64,000 nt of DNA from Blastococcus sp. HT6-4 (lineage in GTDB: Bacteria > Actinomycetota > Actinomycetes > Mycobacteriales > Geodermatophilaceae), in assembly GCF_039679125.1 (NCBI RefSeq), contig NZ_CP155551.1, forward strand, positions 310,001 through 374,000, read 5' to 3'. The first letter of the stretch is position 1. Each line of letters starts with the position of its first letter. Shown here in pieces: positions 25,179 to 35,562 of the stretch. The notes beneath the pieces were generated by a model, which made no database searches, was not told the origin of the DNA, and was given only the letters and a program-made list of their open reading frames with translations. The position numbers were made by a program, and so were the translations under genes.

Positions 25179-26264
25179 TCAGCGGGGGACCTCGGGGAGG
25201 GCCTCATCGGCGAACTCGGCGGCGTTCTGCGCCAGCGAGTCGTTGCGCAGGTACGCCCACATGCGGTCGGCGGCCACGTCGTCGAGGTAGACGACGCTGG
25301 CCGCCCCCTCCATGCCGAGGCCCATCACCGGCGCGGTGAAGAAATCGACGTCGCCGGGACTCACGCCCCGCATCGAGTAGGCGAGGCCGACCAGGTCGGC
25401 GTTGCTCAGGGTGTCGTCGACGCTCACTGCGCTGGTGACGGCCAGCATCGCCGCGTCGAGCTTCGGTGGGCTGGTGAAGGTCCCGGAGCTGAACAGCTCG
25501 TCGAACATCGCCCGCAGGTACTGCTGCTGCCGCTTGACCCGGTCGAAGTCCCCGCCGGCCAGACCGTAGCGCTGCCCGAGGTACCAGCGGGCCTGGTCGC
25601 CGTCGAGGTGGTTCATCCCCGCGGTGAAGGTGTACGGCCCGTTCGTCGTCGTCTCGGCCACCACCACGTCCACGCCGCCGAGGTCGTCGGTCACCTGGAT
25701 CAGACCCTCGAAGTCGATGGCGACGTAGTGGTCGATGCGCACCTGGGTGAGCTGCTCCACCGTCTGCACCAGCAACGACGGCCCGCCGACGGCGTAGCTG
25801 GCGTTGATCTTGCCCATGCCGTGACCGGGGATGTCCACCCACGAGTCGCGGGGGATGGAGATCACCTGCGCGTGCTGCCGGTCGGCCGAGAGCCGGGCGA
25901 GCATGATCGCGTCGGAGCGGCCGCCGGGGTCGACCCCCTGCTCGCCCGCGCTGCGGGTGTCGGAGCCGACCAGCAGGAAGGTGACCGGCTCCTCGGCCCC
26001 GCTCACGCCGGAGATCGCGGGGGCCGGGCGCGCGTCGTCCTCGATGTCGGCGAAGACACCGGAGACCCGGCCGATGTTGCCGGCCCAGCGGTCGGCCAGG
26101 AGCCAGAGCCCGCCCCCCATGAGCAGGGCGAGCACGAGGCCGAGCGCCCCGAATCCGATCAGGGCCCGGCGCAGCGCGGAGGGCCCTGACCCGGAGGCGC
26201 CCTCGGCGACTCCGCCGGGCCGGCGCCTGCCCTCGGTCACCGGACCGCAGTCGTCCGTGCCCAC
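25179..26264 (-). CDS. LytR-CpsA-Psr (LCP) family cell-wall glycopolymer transferase
   Basis: A 361-residue membrane-anchored enzyme that transfers glycopolymers from undecaprenyl diphosphate to peptidoglycan. A short basic cytoplasmic part is followed by one membrane helix (about residues 33-56) and an LCP domain with FLLVGSDTR, SIPRDSWVDIPGHG and KINASYAVGG. Further conserved parts are RIDHYVAIDF and DFDRVKRQQQYLRAM, including the conserved arginines that bind the diphosphate. GTG 26264 is chosen because GAGGGG lies six bases before it; the frame is open much further upstream but that part is low complexity. It lies among the sugar-initiation genes and may attach one of the polymers made here to the wall. 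Confidence 0.9.
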   Translation of the reverse strand: MGTDDCGPVTEGRRRPGGVAEGASGSGPSALRRALIGFGALGLVLALLMGGGLWLLADRWAGNIGRVSGVFADIEDDARPAPAISGVSGAEEPVTFLLVGSDTRSAGEQGVDPGGRSDAIMLARLSADRQHAQVISIPRDSWVDIPGHGMGKINASYAVGGPSLLVQTVEQLTQVRIDHYVAIDFEGLIQVTDDLGGVDVVVAETTTNGPYTFTAGMNHLDGDQARWYLGQRYGLAGGDFDRVKRQQQYLRAMFDELFSSGTFTSPPKLDAAMLAVTSAVSVDDTLSNADLVGLAYSMRGVSPGDVDFFTAPVMGLGMEGAASVVYLDDVAADRMWAYLRNDSLAQNAAEFADEALPEVPR

Positions 26265-26359
26265 GTCCACCCCCTCAGCCGCGTCCGGGCCGAGCGTAGG
26301 GCGGGTCCGCGCCGGGGAATGCGCCCTCTGACCCGGTCGGGTGACGGCCTCCGCCGGGG

Positions 26360-26698
26360 TCAGTCCGTGCCGGTGCGTCGCCGGGACTGCCTGTGGTGAC
26401 CGGGCCAGTGACGGGCCCTGGGCACCTGCGGCCGGGCGACCGGGATGCCGGGGATCGTCGGCACCCCGTTCTCCGGTAGTTGCGGGCGGTGCTGTGTCAC
26501 CGGGGGTGGGGGGCGGTCGCCCGTCCGGATCTCGTCGACGACGAAGTCGGGCGGCTCGTCCGGCATACCTGGCCACACTCGGGAGTCGCTCGACGAGGTG
26601 GCCCTGCGCTCGGCCAGGTGGATGGCTCGCCCGACGAGCACGGCGATCGGGATGGCCACGGCGGTCCACACCGCCAGGACGACGAGGAAGGTCTCCAC
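26360..26698 (-). CDS. Small single-helix membrane protein
   Basis: A 112-residue protein with one N-terminal helix (residues 4-25, ending VLVGRAIHLAERR) and a long proline- and arginine-rich cytoplasmic tail. GTG 26698 is preceded by a strong GGAGGTGAGG. The helix and the basic, acidic-flanked segment after it resemble the first 45 residues of the larger membrane protein at 30349-31269 (VVIGRGIRMADER). No function is recognised. It lies between the LCP gene and ugd. Confidence 0.6.
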   Translation of the reverse strand: METFLVVLAVWTAVAIPIAVLVGRAIHLAERRATSSSDSRVWPGMPDEPPDFVVDEIRTGDRPPPPVTQHRPQLPENGVPTIPGIPVARPQVPRARHWPGHHRQSRRRTGTD

Positions 26699-26950
26699 GC
26701 GTCCTCACCTCCCCGCTGATCGGTCGCCGCTCCGGCCCGGAGCGGGTGAAGGCCTCGGCCAGGATCTGCTCGACTGACCGGCCTTCATGCCCAGCATCGC
26801 CGCGGCGCATGCGCGGCCGGGCATGGCGGATCCGCATCCGGGGCCCTGAGTGGGGTGACCCGGCCGGCGTTCCCCCGGACCGGTGGACCGCTGCACGTCA
26901 CTCCGCACCGGGGTGGCTCTCGGCGCCTGCGATCCCCTACCGTCCGTTCA

Positions 26951-26973
26951 TGCCCGGCCGTTCGAGCCGGGCA
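26951..26973 (+). promoter_or_regulatory. Hairpin upstream of ugd
   Basis: TGCCCGG (26951-26957) pairs with CCGGGCA (26967-26973) across a nine-base loop, 29 bases before the ugd start. It could be a leader element or a terminator of upstream transcription. The rest of the gap from 26699 to 27002 shows no gene. Confidence 0.3.
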
Positions 26974-27002
26974 GTGGCTTTCCTGCGCGGAACGGAGCAT
27001 TG

Positions 27003-28322
27003 ATGAAGGTATCGGTCATCGGGTGCGGCTACCTCGGGGCCGTGCACGCGGCGTCGATGGCCGAGCTGGGACATGACGTCGTGGGTATCGACGTGGATCA
27101 GCGGAAGATCGACTCGCTGTCGCAGGCGCGGACCCCGTTCTACGAGCCGGGCTTCGAGGAGTTGCTGGGCCGCGCGTTGGCGTCGGGTCGTCTCCGGTTC
27201 AGCTCGGACTTCGCCGATGCGGCAGGTGCGCAGGTGCACTTCGTGTGCGTGGGGACGCCGCAGAAGCGTGGCGAGTACGCCGCGGACATGCGTTACGTCC
27301 AGGCAGCGACGGAGTCGCTGGTCGGCGTCGTCGAGCCGGGCCAGCTCGTGGTGGGCAAGTCGACCGTGCCGGTCGGTACCGCGGCCCGGCTGGCCGAGAT
27401 GGTCACCGGCAAGGTGCCTGGTGCGCTGCTGGCGTGGAATCCGGAGTTCCTGCGCGAGGGCTTCGCCGTGCAGGACACCCTGCACCCGGATCGGCTGGTC
27501 TACGGGCTCCCGGCGGGCGAGGACGGCGTCACCGCGCGTGCCCTGCTGGACGAGGTGTACGCCCCCATCGTGGCGGCGGGAACGCCGCAGGTGGTCAGCG
27601 ACTACGCGACCGCGGAGATGGTGAAGACGGCGGCGAACTCCTTCCTCGCCACGAAGATCTCGTTCATCAATGCGATGGCGGAGCTGTGCGAGGCCACCGG
27701 TGCCGATGTGAAGCTGCTGGCCGACGCGATCGGTTACGACGACCGGATCGGGCGGAAGTTCCTCAACGCCGGGCTGGGTTTCGGTGGCGGCTGCCTGCCC
27801 AAGGACATCCGCGCGTTCATGGCCCGGGCCGGTGAGCTGGGCGCGGATCAGGCGCTGACGTTCCTGCGCGAGGTGGACAACATCAACATGCGCCGGCGGA
27901 TCCGGATGGTGGAGCTGGCCCGTGAGGTCTGTGACGGCTCGTTGCTGGGCAAGCGGGTGGCGGTGCTGGGGGCGGCGTTCAAGCCCGACAGCGATGACAT
28001 CCGGGACTCCCCGGCGCTGAACGTCGCGGCCCAGTTGCAGCTGCAGGGTGCGAGTGTGCGGGTCACCGATCCGGCCGCGGTGGAGAACAGCCGGCGGCTG
28101 TGGCCGCAGCTGGAGTACGCCGACACCGCGGAGGAGGCGGCGGAGCGGGCCGACGCGGTGCTGGTGCTGACGGAGTGGAAGCAGTACCGGGAGCTGGATC
28201 CGGTCGCCTTCGGCAGGGTCGTGCAGCAGAAGCGGGTGCTCGACGGCCGCAACGCCCTCGATCGCGACGCCTGGACCGCGGCCGGCTGGACCTACCGCGC
28301 CCTCGGGCGGCGCGCGGGCTGA
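27003..28322 (+). CDS. ugd: UDP-glucose 6-dehydrogenase
   Basis: A 439-residue cytosolic enzyme that oxidises UDP-glucose to UDP-glucuronate with NAD. The N-terminal Rossmann motif GCGYLG covers residues 7-12. KSTVPVGT and NPEFLREGFAVQD are conserved. The catalytic cysteine is C264 in GFGGGCLPKD, and the C-terminal NAD/UDP domain starts near KRVAVLGAAFKPDSDD. ATG 27003 has CGGAG seven bases upstream. A strong terminator follows. It should supply glucuronate (or xylose or galacturonate precursors) for the polymers. A deleted remnant of a second copy lies at 33519-33710. Confidence 0.93.
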   Translation: MKVSVIGCGYLGAVHAASMAELGHDVVGIDVDQRKIDSLSQARTPFYEPGFEELLGRALASGRLRFSSDFADAAGAQVHFVCVGTPQKRGEYAADMRYVQAATESLVGVVEPGQLVVGKSTVPVGTAARLAEMVTGKVPGALLAWNPEFLREGFAVQDTLHPDRLVYGLPAGEDGVTARALLDEVYAPIVAAGTPQVVSDYATAEMVKTAANSFLATKISFINAMAELCEATGADVKLLADAIGYDDRIGRKFLNAGLGFGGGCLPKDIRAFMARAGELGADQALTFLREVDNINMRRRIRMVELAREVCDGSLLGKRVAVLGAAFKPDSDDIRDSPALNVAAQLQLQGASVRVTDPAAVENSRRLWPQLEYADTAEEAAERADAVLVLTEWKQYRELDPVAFGRVVQQKRVLDGRNALDRDAWTAAGWTYRALGRRAG

Positions 28323-30307
<1,985 letters not shown>

Positions 30308-30348
30308 CCCACCAGCACCACCTGTCACACGAATGGGACGGAATGGTC

Positions 30349-31269
30349 ATGTTCTCTGCCATACCTGTCGATGATCAGAACGTGTGGTGGCTCTGGGTCG
30401 CGGGTGGACTGGTCGTGTGGCTGGCGGTCGCCGCTCTGCTGGCGGTCGTCATCGGCCGCGGGATCCGGATGGCGGACGAACGGTCGCCCGGCACCGGGCA
30501 GCTCCTGACCACCGCCGACCTGGCGACGACGCCGGCCACCGTCGCTCCGGTCGCCGCACGTCGCCGTCGTCGCGCCGTCCCACTGCCCCCGGTGGGTGTC
30601 GGCCTCGCCGCCGCAGCCGTGGGCCTGATGGGCACCGGTCTCGTGCTGCGGCTGAGCGGAACCACCGGTCCCGCGGCACGCGCGCTGGCGATGGACGCGC
30701 CGATGTCCGTGCCCCGTCTGTTCGTGGCCGGCCTCTTCGCCGTCGCGGCCCTCGCGGCCGTCGCCGGGGCCGCCCGCAATCCCGGTCGCCGCACCTGGTG
30801 GCTCGCCGTCGGGCTGGTCGCCGGCGGGATCGCCGTCGTGAAGGCCGGCGGCACCATGCACACCGATGGCCTGGCCGCCGTGACCGCCGCCGTCGGCCAG
30901 CCCGTGGCCGTGGCGATCAGCGCGGTGGCGGCCGTCTCCGTCGTCGGGGTCCTCTTCTTCCTCAGCCGTAGCGAGCGCCGCGACCGGCGCCGGGTGCTCG
31001 GCAGCCTCGCCGGCTACGCCGTCGCCGCCGTCGGCCTGTCCGCCCTGTCCACGGTCGTCCCCGGCTCGCTCACCGCCACCGCCACCTTCGTCGAGGAGTC
31101 CGGTGAGGCGCTGGCCGGCGTGGCGTTCCTCATCGCCGTCCTCATCGGCGTCGCCCCGCGTCTGGTGCTGCCCGCGGAGTGGGCGCTGCGTCGCGTCGCC
31201 GACGAGCAGGGGCTCACCGTGGAGGCGTTCCCGCGGCGCTCGCTGGCCGGCGGACCGGCGGAGAGCTAG
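30349..31269 (+). CDS. Polytopic membrane protein of unknown function
   Basis: About 306 residues with seven or eight hydrophobic helices: one near residues 11-34, then a basic, Thr/Ala-rich cytoplasmic loop (45-85), then six or seven closely packed helices. I recognise no family. The first helix and the following VVIGRGIRMADERS resemble the small protein at 26360-26698. ATG 30349 has GGACGGA at a seven-base spacing; ATG 30343 is closer to it and less likely. It starts 41 bases after rfbD and may be co-transcribed. The stop is an ordinary TAG. Confidence 0.6.
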   Translation: MFSAIPVDDQNVWWLWVAGGLVVWLAVAALLAVVIGRGIRMADERSPGTGQLLTTADLATTPATVAPVAARRRRRAVPLPPVGVGLAAAAVGLMGTGLVLRLSGTTGPAARALAMDAPMSVPRLFVAGLFAVAALAAVAGAARNPGRRTWWLAVGLVAGGIAVVKAGGTMHTDGLAAVTAAVGQPVAVAISAVAAVSVVGVLFFLSRSERRDRRRVLGSLAGYAVAAVGLSALSTVVPGSLTATATFVEESGEALAGVAFLIAVLIGVAPRLVLPAEWALRRVADEQGLTVEAFPRRSLAGGPAES

Positions 31270-31285
31270 CCGGGGCGTCGCCGCG

Positions 31286-31456
31286 TCACAGACCCGGGCG
31301 GACCTCTCCGCAGCGACAGGCGTAGAGGCTCGATCCGCTGAACGGGTCCTCCGCAGACCAGCGGAACCGGTGCACGTGCCGCATCCGGCCGCAGACACTG
31401 CGCAGGAGGGGCGCCAGCCGAGCCGACCCGGGTGAGGGGCCCGGAGAGGTGGACAT
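31286..31456 (-). CDS. Small Cys/His-containing protein
   Basis: A 56-residue product with a patterned C-terminal half: CGRMRHVHRFRW, then LYACRCGEVRPG. The three cysteines and two histidines could bind zinc. No Shine-Dalgarno site precedes ATG 31456, so translation may be leaderless. It is convergent with the membrane protein upstream. Its family is unknown to me. The motif density makes chance less likely than for other short frames here. Confidence 0.5.
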   Translation of the reverse strand: MSTSPGPSPGSARLAPLLRSVCGRMRHVHRFRWSAEDPFSGSSLYACRCGEVRPGL

Positions 31457-31797
31457 GGCGCCATTCTGGCACCCCGGCGTTCCCCGATGCATGCGTCGCG
31501 CGCTCCCGGGGACCGTCGACGCCGGTTCGCCGGCCGTCCGGTCGAGGACGTCGGAGCGGCGAGTGGTGAGCCCGCCGGTCGGCGAGACCGAGACCCTGCC
31601 CACACCGGCCGATCCGGTTCCGGGGCCGCGGCCACCGGACCCGGCGCTTCATCACTCTCCGTGGTCACCCTCGGACCAGAGAGGTGCAGAGGCCGGAAGA
31701 GTCCTCGGGAGATACGGAACTTCTCCCGGTTCCGACTACGCATAGCGACCGAAGTCCGGCTACCTTCACCGGGGCAGGTGAACCGAAGGGGAGTTTT
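31457..31797 (+). promoter_or_regulatory. Intergenic region with candidate promoter
   Basis: No gene is supported here. TACCTT at 31761-31766 fits an actinobacterial -10 box about 32 bases before the TTG start of the second phosphoglycosyl transferase. Its -35 is not clear. GAAGGGGAG just before the TTG is the ribosome-binding site that decides that start. Confidence 0.45.
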
Positions 31798-33354
31798 TTG
31801 ATCAACGTCGATGGTGGCGGGCAGCCGCAGGCCGAGGACGTCCGCACGAGTGGACGCCGGGAGGGGAACGCCACCCGGTCGAGCGAGTCCTCCGGGGCAG
31901 CCCCCCGTCCGGTCCGAGTCGACGCCACCGGGAACGGCACGGTCGCCCGGCAGGCCTGGCGTGGCGCCTACGTCCGGCGGCTCGCCATCACCGATGCCAT
32001 GGCCGCCGCCGTGGCCGCGCTCGTCGGCTTCTCGGTGCGCTTCGGGCCCATGGAGGAGGGGGCAGCCGCTCCTGCCTCGATCTGGGCAGCGGTTCTCATG
32101 CCCGTCATCTGGGTCGCCGTGATGCACGGCGGTCGCACCTACGAGCAGCGCTACCTCTGGGTGGGGGCCGAGGAGTTCCGTCGCGTGTTCATCGCCGCGA
32201 CCATGCTCCTCGCCGCGCTCGGCTCGGTCGCGTGGGCTCTCGACCTCAAGATCGCCCGTGGCTTCATCGTGATCGCGCTCCCGCTGGCGACCGTTCTGAC
32301 GCTGCTGTCCCGGTACGCGCAGCGTCGGCTGCTCCACCGGCGTCGCCAGGCCGGGCAGAACCTGCAGACCACGCTCATCGTGGGGCACCGCAACGCCGTC
32401 GCGTTCCTCCGGAAGGAGCTGGCGCGGGAGGCCTACCACGGCTACGACGCCATCGGGTGCTGCCTCCCGGACGGTGACCAGGGGAACCCTGCGGACTTCG
32501 ACGGACTGACCGTCCTCGGCGGGTTCTCGGACATCGCGGACGTGGTGCGCGCGCACCGCATCGACACGGTCGCGGTGATGCCGTCTCCCGAGCTGGACGG
32601 TGCGGCCCTCCGGCGCCTCGGCTGGGACCTCGAGAAGACGCACGCCGAGCTCCTGCTGGCCCCCGCGATCACCGAGATCGCCGGCCCCCGGGTGCACATC
32701 CGCCCCGTCTGCGGCCTGCCGTTGCTGCACGTCGAGCGGCCGGAGCTGCGTGGCGTCCGCCGCCTGACGAAGGAGACCTTCGACCGCACGGCGGCGGTTC
32801 TGGGGATCCTGGCGTTGCTGCCCGTGTTCGTCGCCATCACCCTCGCCATCCTGCTCACGAGTCGAGGCCCGGTGCTGTTCCGCCAGGTGCGGATCGGACG
32901 TGACGGCCAGGAGTTCTCCATGCTCAAGTTCCGCAGCATGGTCCCCGGCGCCGAGAAGATGCAGCAGGTCCTCGCCGCGGACAGCGACGGCAACGGGGTG
33001 CTGTTCAAGATGCGGCACGACCCCCGCGTCACCCCGGTGGGCCGGGTCCTGCGGCGGTACTCCCTCGACGAGCTGCCGCAGCTGTTCAACGTCCTCCGTG
33101 GGGAGATGTCGCTGGTCGGGCCCCGTCCGCCGCTGTCCTCCGAGGTCGAGCGCTACGGCTACGACATGCGCCGCCGCTTCCTGGTCAAGCCCGGGCTGAC
33201 CGGCCTGTGGCAGGTCAGCGGCCGGTCGAACCTGTCCTGGGACGACTCGGTCCGTGCCGACGTGCGGTACGTGGAGAACTGGTCACTGACCTTCGACTTC
33301 ATGATCCTGTGGAAGACGGTCGGCGCGGTCCTGCGCGGCTCGGGGGCCTGCTGA
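31798..33354 (+). CDS. Undecaprenyl-phosphate sugar-1-phosphate transferase, copy 2
   Basis: A 518-residue paralogue of the protein at 23354-24868, with the same plan: a variable N terminus, four membrane helices, a central CoA-binding-like domain ([15 protein letters not shown]) and a catalytic domain from about residue 320 ([42 protein letters not shown]). The two proteins also share HGYxxIGCC and the block around DTVAVxPSPELDG. TTG 31798 is the chosen start because GAAGGGGAG sits four to five bases upstream. It probably starts a different polymer or uses a different sugar. A deleted ugd remnant follows it. Confidence 0.92.
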   Translation: MINVDGGGQPQAEDVRTSGRREGNATRSSESSGAAPRPVRVDATGNGTVARQAWRGAYVRRLAITDAMAAAVAALVGFSVRFGPMEEGAAAPASIWAAVLMPVIWVAVMHGGRTYEQRYLWVGAEEFRRVFIAATMLLAALGSVAWALDLKIARGFIVIALPLATVLTLLSRYAQRRLLHRRRQAGQNLQTTLIVGHRNAVAFLRKELAREAYHGYDAIGCCLPDGDQGNPADFDGLTVLGGFSDIADVVRAHRIDTVAVMPSPELDGAALRRLGWDLEKTHAELLLAPAITEIAGPRVHIRPVCGLPLLHVERPELRGVRRLTKETFDRTAAVLGILALLPVFVAITLAILLTSRGPVLFRQVRIGRDGQEFSMLKFRSMVPGAEKMQQVLAADSDGNGVLFKMRHDPRVTPVGRVLRRYSLDELPQLFNVLRGEMSLVGPRPPLSSEVERYGYDMRRRFLVKPGLTGLWQVSGRSNLSWDDSVRADVRYVENWSLTFDFMILWKTVGAVLRGSGAC

Positions 33355-33365
33355 CCGCAGTGCGC

Positions 33366-33389
33366 ACGGGCCGGTGCGGGAACGCCCGT
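33366..33389 (+). terminator. Hairpin after phosphoglycosyl transferase 2
   Basis: ACGGGC at 33366-33371 pairs with GCCCGT at 33384-33389 across a 12-base loop, 11 bases after the stop. It is moderately supported. Confidence 0.4.
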
Positions 33390-33518
33390 ACCCGCCTGGC
33401 GTCGCGCTGTTCGTCCTGGGCGCCACGGCGCCGTCCCTGATCGGGCGGCTGAGCAGGTCGCGCCGCACCCGATGCCGCCTGGTGGCCGCAGGGCGCCGCC
33501 GGTGGCCGGGCCGGCCGA

Positions 33519-33710
33519 GCGTCGATGGCCGCCGAGCCGGGACGTGACGTCGTGGGTCGGGCGAGCGGGTGGCGGCGCCGGGGGCGGCGCTCGAGCCCGG
33601 CAGCGATGACGTCCGGGACCTGCCGCCGCTGGATGTCGCGGCCCCGTTGCAGCTGCAGGGCACGGGTGTGCGGGTCGCCGATCCGGCCGCGGTGGGAAAC
33701 AGTCGGCGGG
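33519..33710 (+). pseudogene. Internally deleted remnant of UDP-glucose dehydrogenase
   Basis: Bases 33563-33709 align without gaps to 27951-28097 of the intact ugd and keep its frame: VAAPGAALEPGSDDVRD against VAVLGAAFKPDSDDIRD, and LQLQGTGVRVADPAAV against LQLQGASVRVTDPAAV. Just upstream, 33519-33555 matches 27051-27086, coding MAAEPGRDVVG against MAELGHDVVG. The roughly 860 bases between these parts in the intact gene are missing. So a second ugd copy was deleted internally and then decayed. It lies directly after the second phosphoglycosyl transferase. Confidence 0.85.
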
Positions 33711-33713
33711 CGC

Positions 33714-35204
33714 TCAGCTCTTGGCCGCGCCTCGCCTGCCGACGGCACCGCGCAGGCTCTGGCCGAGATCGAGGACGACCGACCTGGCGATCAAGAAGAC
33801 CACCGCCAGGTAGACCGTGCCACCGAGGAGCGCGACGAAGGCGACGTAGCCCCAGCCGTCCAGCTCCGCCAGCTGCTGGACGCCCAGTACCGCAGCCGTC
33901 GCCACGCCCCCGGCCAGCAGGACGCGCGCGGGCGCCTCGTAGGTGCGTGCCGAGATCTTCAGCAGGCGATGGAGCAGGACGGCGCGCAGTGGCAGGGCGA
34001 ACGCACTCCACGCGGTCAGCACGACAGCCAGGAGCAGCAGGTCGTCGGCGAAGGCGAGCACGAGCCCCAGCTGACCGGCGAGCAGCACCAGGGTGACGAG
34101 CAGCTCGGTCCCCGGGTGGCCCGTCGCCAGGAACGCGGAGCGGCTGAAGGTCGACATGGCCACGACAAGTGACCGCACAGCCATGATGGAAGCGAGAACC
34201 GCGGCCGGTTCCCACTGCTGGCCGAAGACCGCGGGGACCACCTGGCCGCTGGTGAGCGAGAGGCACGCCAGCACCGGGACGAGCACGAGAGCCCCGCTCG
34301 CCTGCGCCGTGCCCAGGGCCCGGGACAGCCGGGGAGGGTCGGTCTGCAGCCGGGCGAACACCGGGTGCGCCACGGTGCTGAACACCGACGTGCACACCTC
34401 CACGATGACCTGCACCAGCCGCTGCGCGACCGTCCAGAGTCCGAGCGCCGTCGTCCCCGCGAGGGCGCCGATGATGAACACCTCGCTCTGCCCACGCATG
34501 GCGTTGGCCAGCTGCGCGCCGAGCGACTTGGCGCCGAAGGCACTCATCACCCGCATCTCCGGGATGGAGAAGGTCCATTGAGGGCGGAACCCGGCCGTGG
34601 CCCACAGCACGATGGTGGAGATGGTCACCCGCACCAGGGTCTGGGCGACGAGCGCCCAGGCGCCGGCCCCCGCGAAGGCCAGGGCGATCGCGACCGCAAC
34701 GGACAGCACGGTCGCGACGACCTGCCGCAGGGCGAGTTCGCGGAACCGCATCTCCTTCTGCATCAGCGCTGCGGGGACGCTGGCGAGGCCGGTGATGAAC
34801 AGGGAGATGGCCAGCGCTGCCAGGATGGGCTGGAGCCGGGGCGTGTCCAGGAGTGCACTGACCGGGCCCGAGAGCGCCGCCAGCAGGACAGCCAGAACGG
34901 CGCCGAGGGCGACGGAGATGTAGAACGCCGTGCTGGCGATCGTGGAGGTCAGCCGTTGCAGCTGCACGAGGTAGGTCGTGAAGCCGGCGTCGCTGACGAT
35001 GGCCAGTATGGTGATGAAGGTCATGGCCAGCGCCACGACACCGAACTCCTGGGGCTCGAGCAGCCGGCCCAGCAGGATGAAGCCGATGAGGGTGCTGACC
35101 CGCACCGACCACTTCTCGAGAGCGGTCCAGAGGACGCCCTGGGTGGCGCGCTGACGCAGGCTCCCGCCCGGTTCCGGGCTCGGCGATGCGATATCGGTCG
35201 ACAC
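33714..35204 (-). CDS. Polysaccharide flippase, Wzx/WzxC-like
   Basis: A 496-residue polytopic protein with about fourteen hydrophobic helices, related to WzxC/AmsL-type lipopolysaccharide exporters. It opens with RATQGVLWTALEKWSVRVST and has LLGRLLEPQEFGVVALAMTF, a very typical first segment. GTG 35204 follows GGAGGAGG. It is clearly different from the flippase at 14033-15409. It should export the lipid-linked repeat built by the glycosyltransferases downstream. Confidence 0.88.
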   Translation of the reverse strand: MSTDIASPSPEPGGSLRQRATQGVLWTALEKWSVRVSTLIGFILLGRLLEPQEFGVVALAMTFITILAIVSDAGFTTYLVQLQRLTSTIASTAFYISVALGAVLAVLLAALSGPVSALLDTPRLQPILAALAISLFITGLASVPAALMQKEMRFRELALRQVVATVLSVAVAIALAFAGAGAWALVAQTLVRVTISTIVLWATAGFRPQWTFSIPEMRVMSAFGAKSLGAQLANAMRGQSEVFIIGALAGTTALGLWTVAQRLVQVIVEVCTSVFSTVAHPVFARLQTDPPRLSRALGTAQASGALVLVPVLACLSLTSGQVVPAVFGQQWEPAAVLASIMAVRSLVVAMSTFSRSAFLATGHPGTELLVTLVLLAGQLGLVLAFADDLLLLAVVLTAWSAFALPLRAVLLHRLLKISARTYEAPARVLLAGGVATAAVLGVQQLAELDGWGYVAFVALLGGTVYLAVVFLIARSVVLDLGQSLRGAVGRRGAAKS

Positions 35205-35562
35205 GTGCCTCCTCCTGCACCCGGGTCGAAGACGTGCGCGTGGCCCGTGGACCGGCGCACCGACGACCCCGGAGCCGGGCAAGGCTACCCAGTTCCTCCG
35301 GTGCGGTCGTGGACCGTACCTCAGCCCGCCCGAGGGTGGCGATCGGCCGCGGCCCGGGTGACGGCTCCCGGGCCGGCGGGAGCGGAGTCGTGCCCCCGGC
35401 GGTGAGGTGTGGCGCGGCCGGTGCCGCCGCGGTGCCCGGTGGAGCCTCCGTGCGCTCGACGGGGTCCGGCTCCGGCCGAGTAGGTAGGGTCCGGTTCTGG
35501 CCGAGTGTGCACCTGTCCGGACGCGCGCTCCGCCGTCAGGAGCGATCACGGAGAGGTCAGGA
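35205..35562. promoter_or_regulatory. Divergent promoter region
   Basis: These 358 bases lie between the minus-strand flippase and the plus-strand GT61 gene, with no gene inside. TAGGGT at 35485-35490 fits a -10 box for the GT61 operon. AGAGGTCAGGA before 35563 is its ribosome-binding site, and GGAGGAGG at about 35207-35216 (read on the minus strand) serves the flippase. Confidence 0.4.

Noticed and set aside
26265-26837. N-terminal extension of the LCP protein
   Set aside because: The frame stays open for another 190 codons, but the sequence is low-complexity Arg/Pro/Gly and runs through the oppositely reasoned small membrane gene. GTG 26264 has a good ribosome-binding site and gives the normal LCP length.
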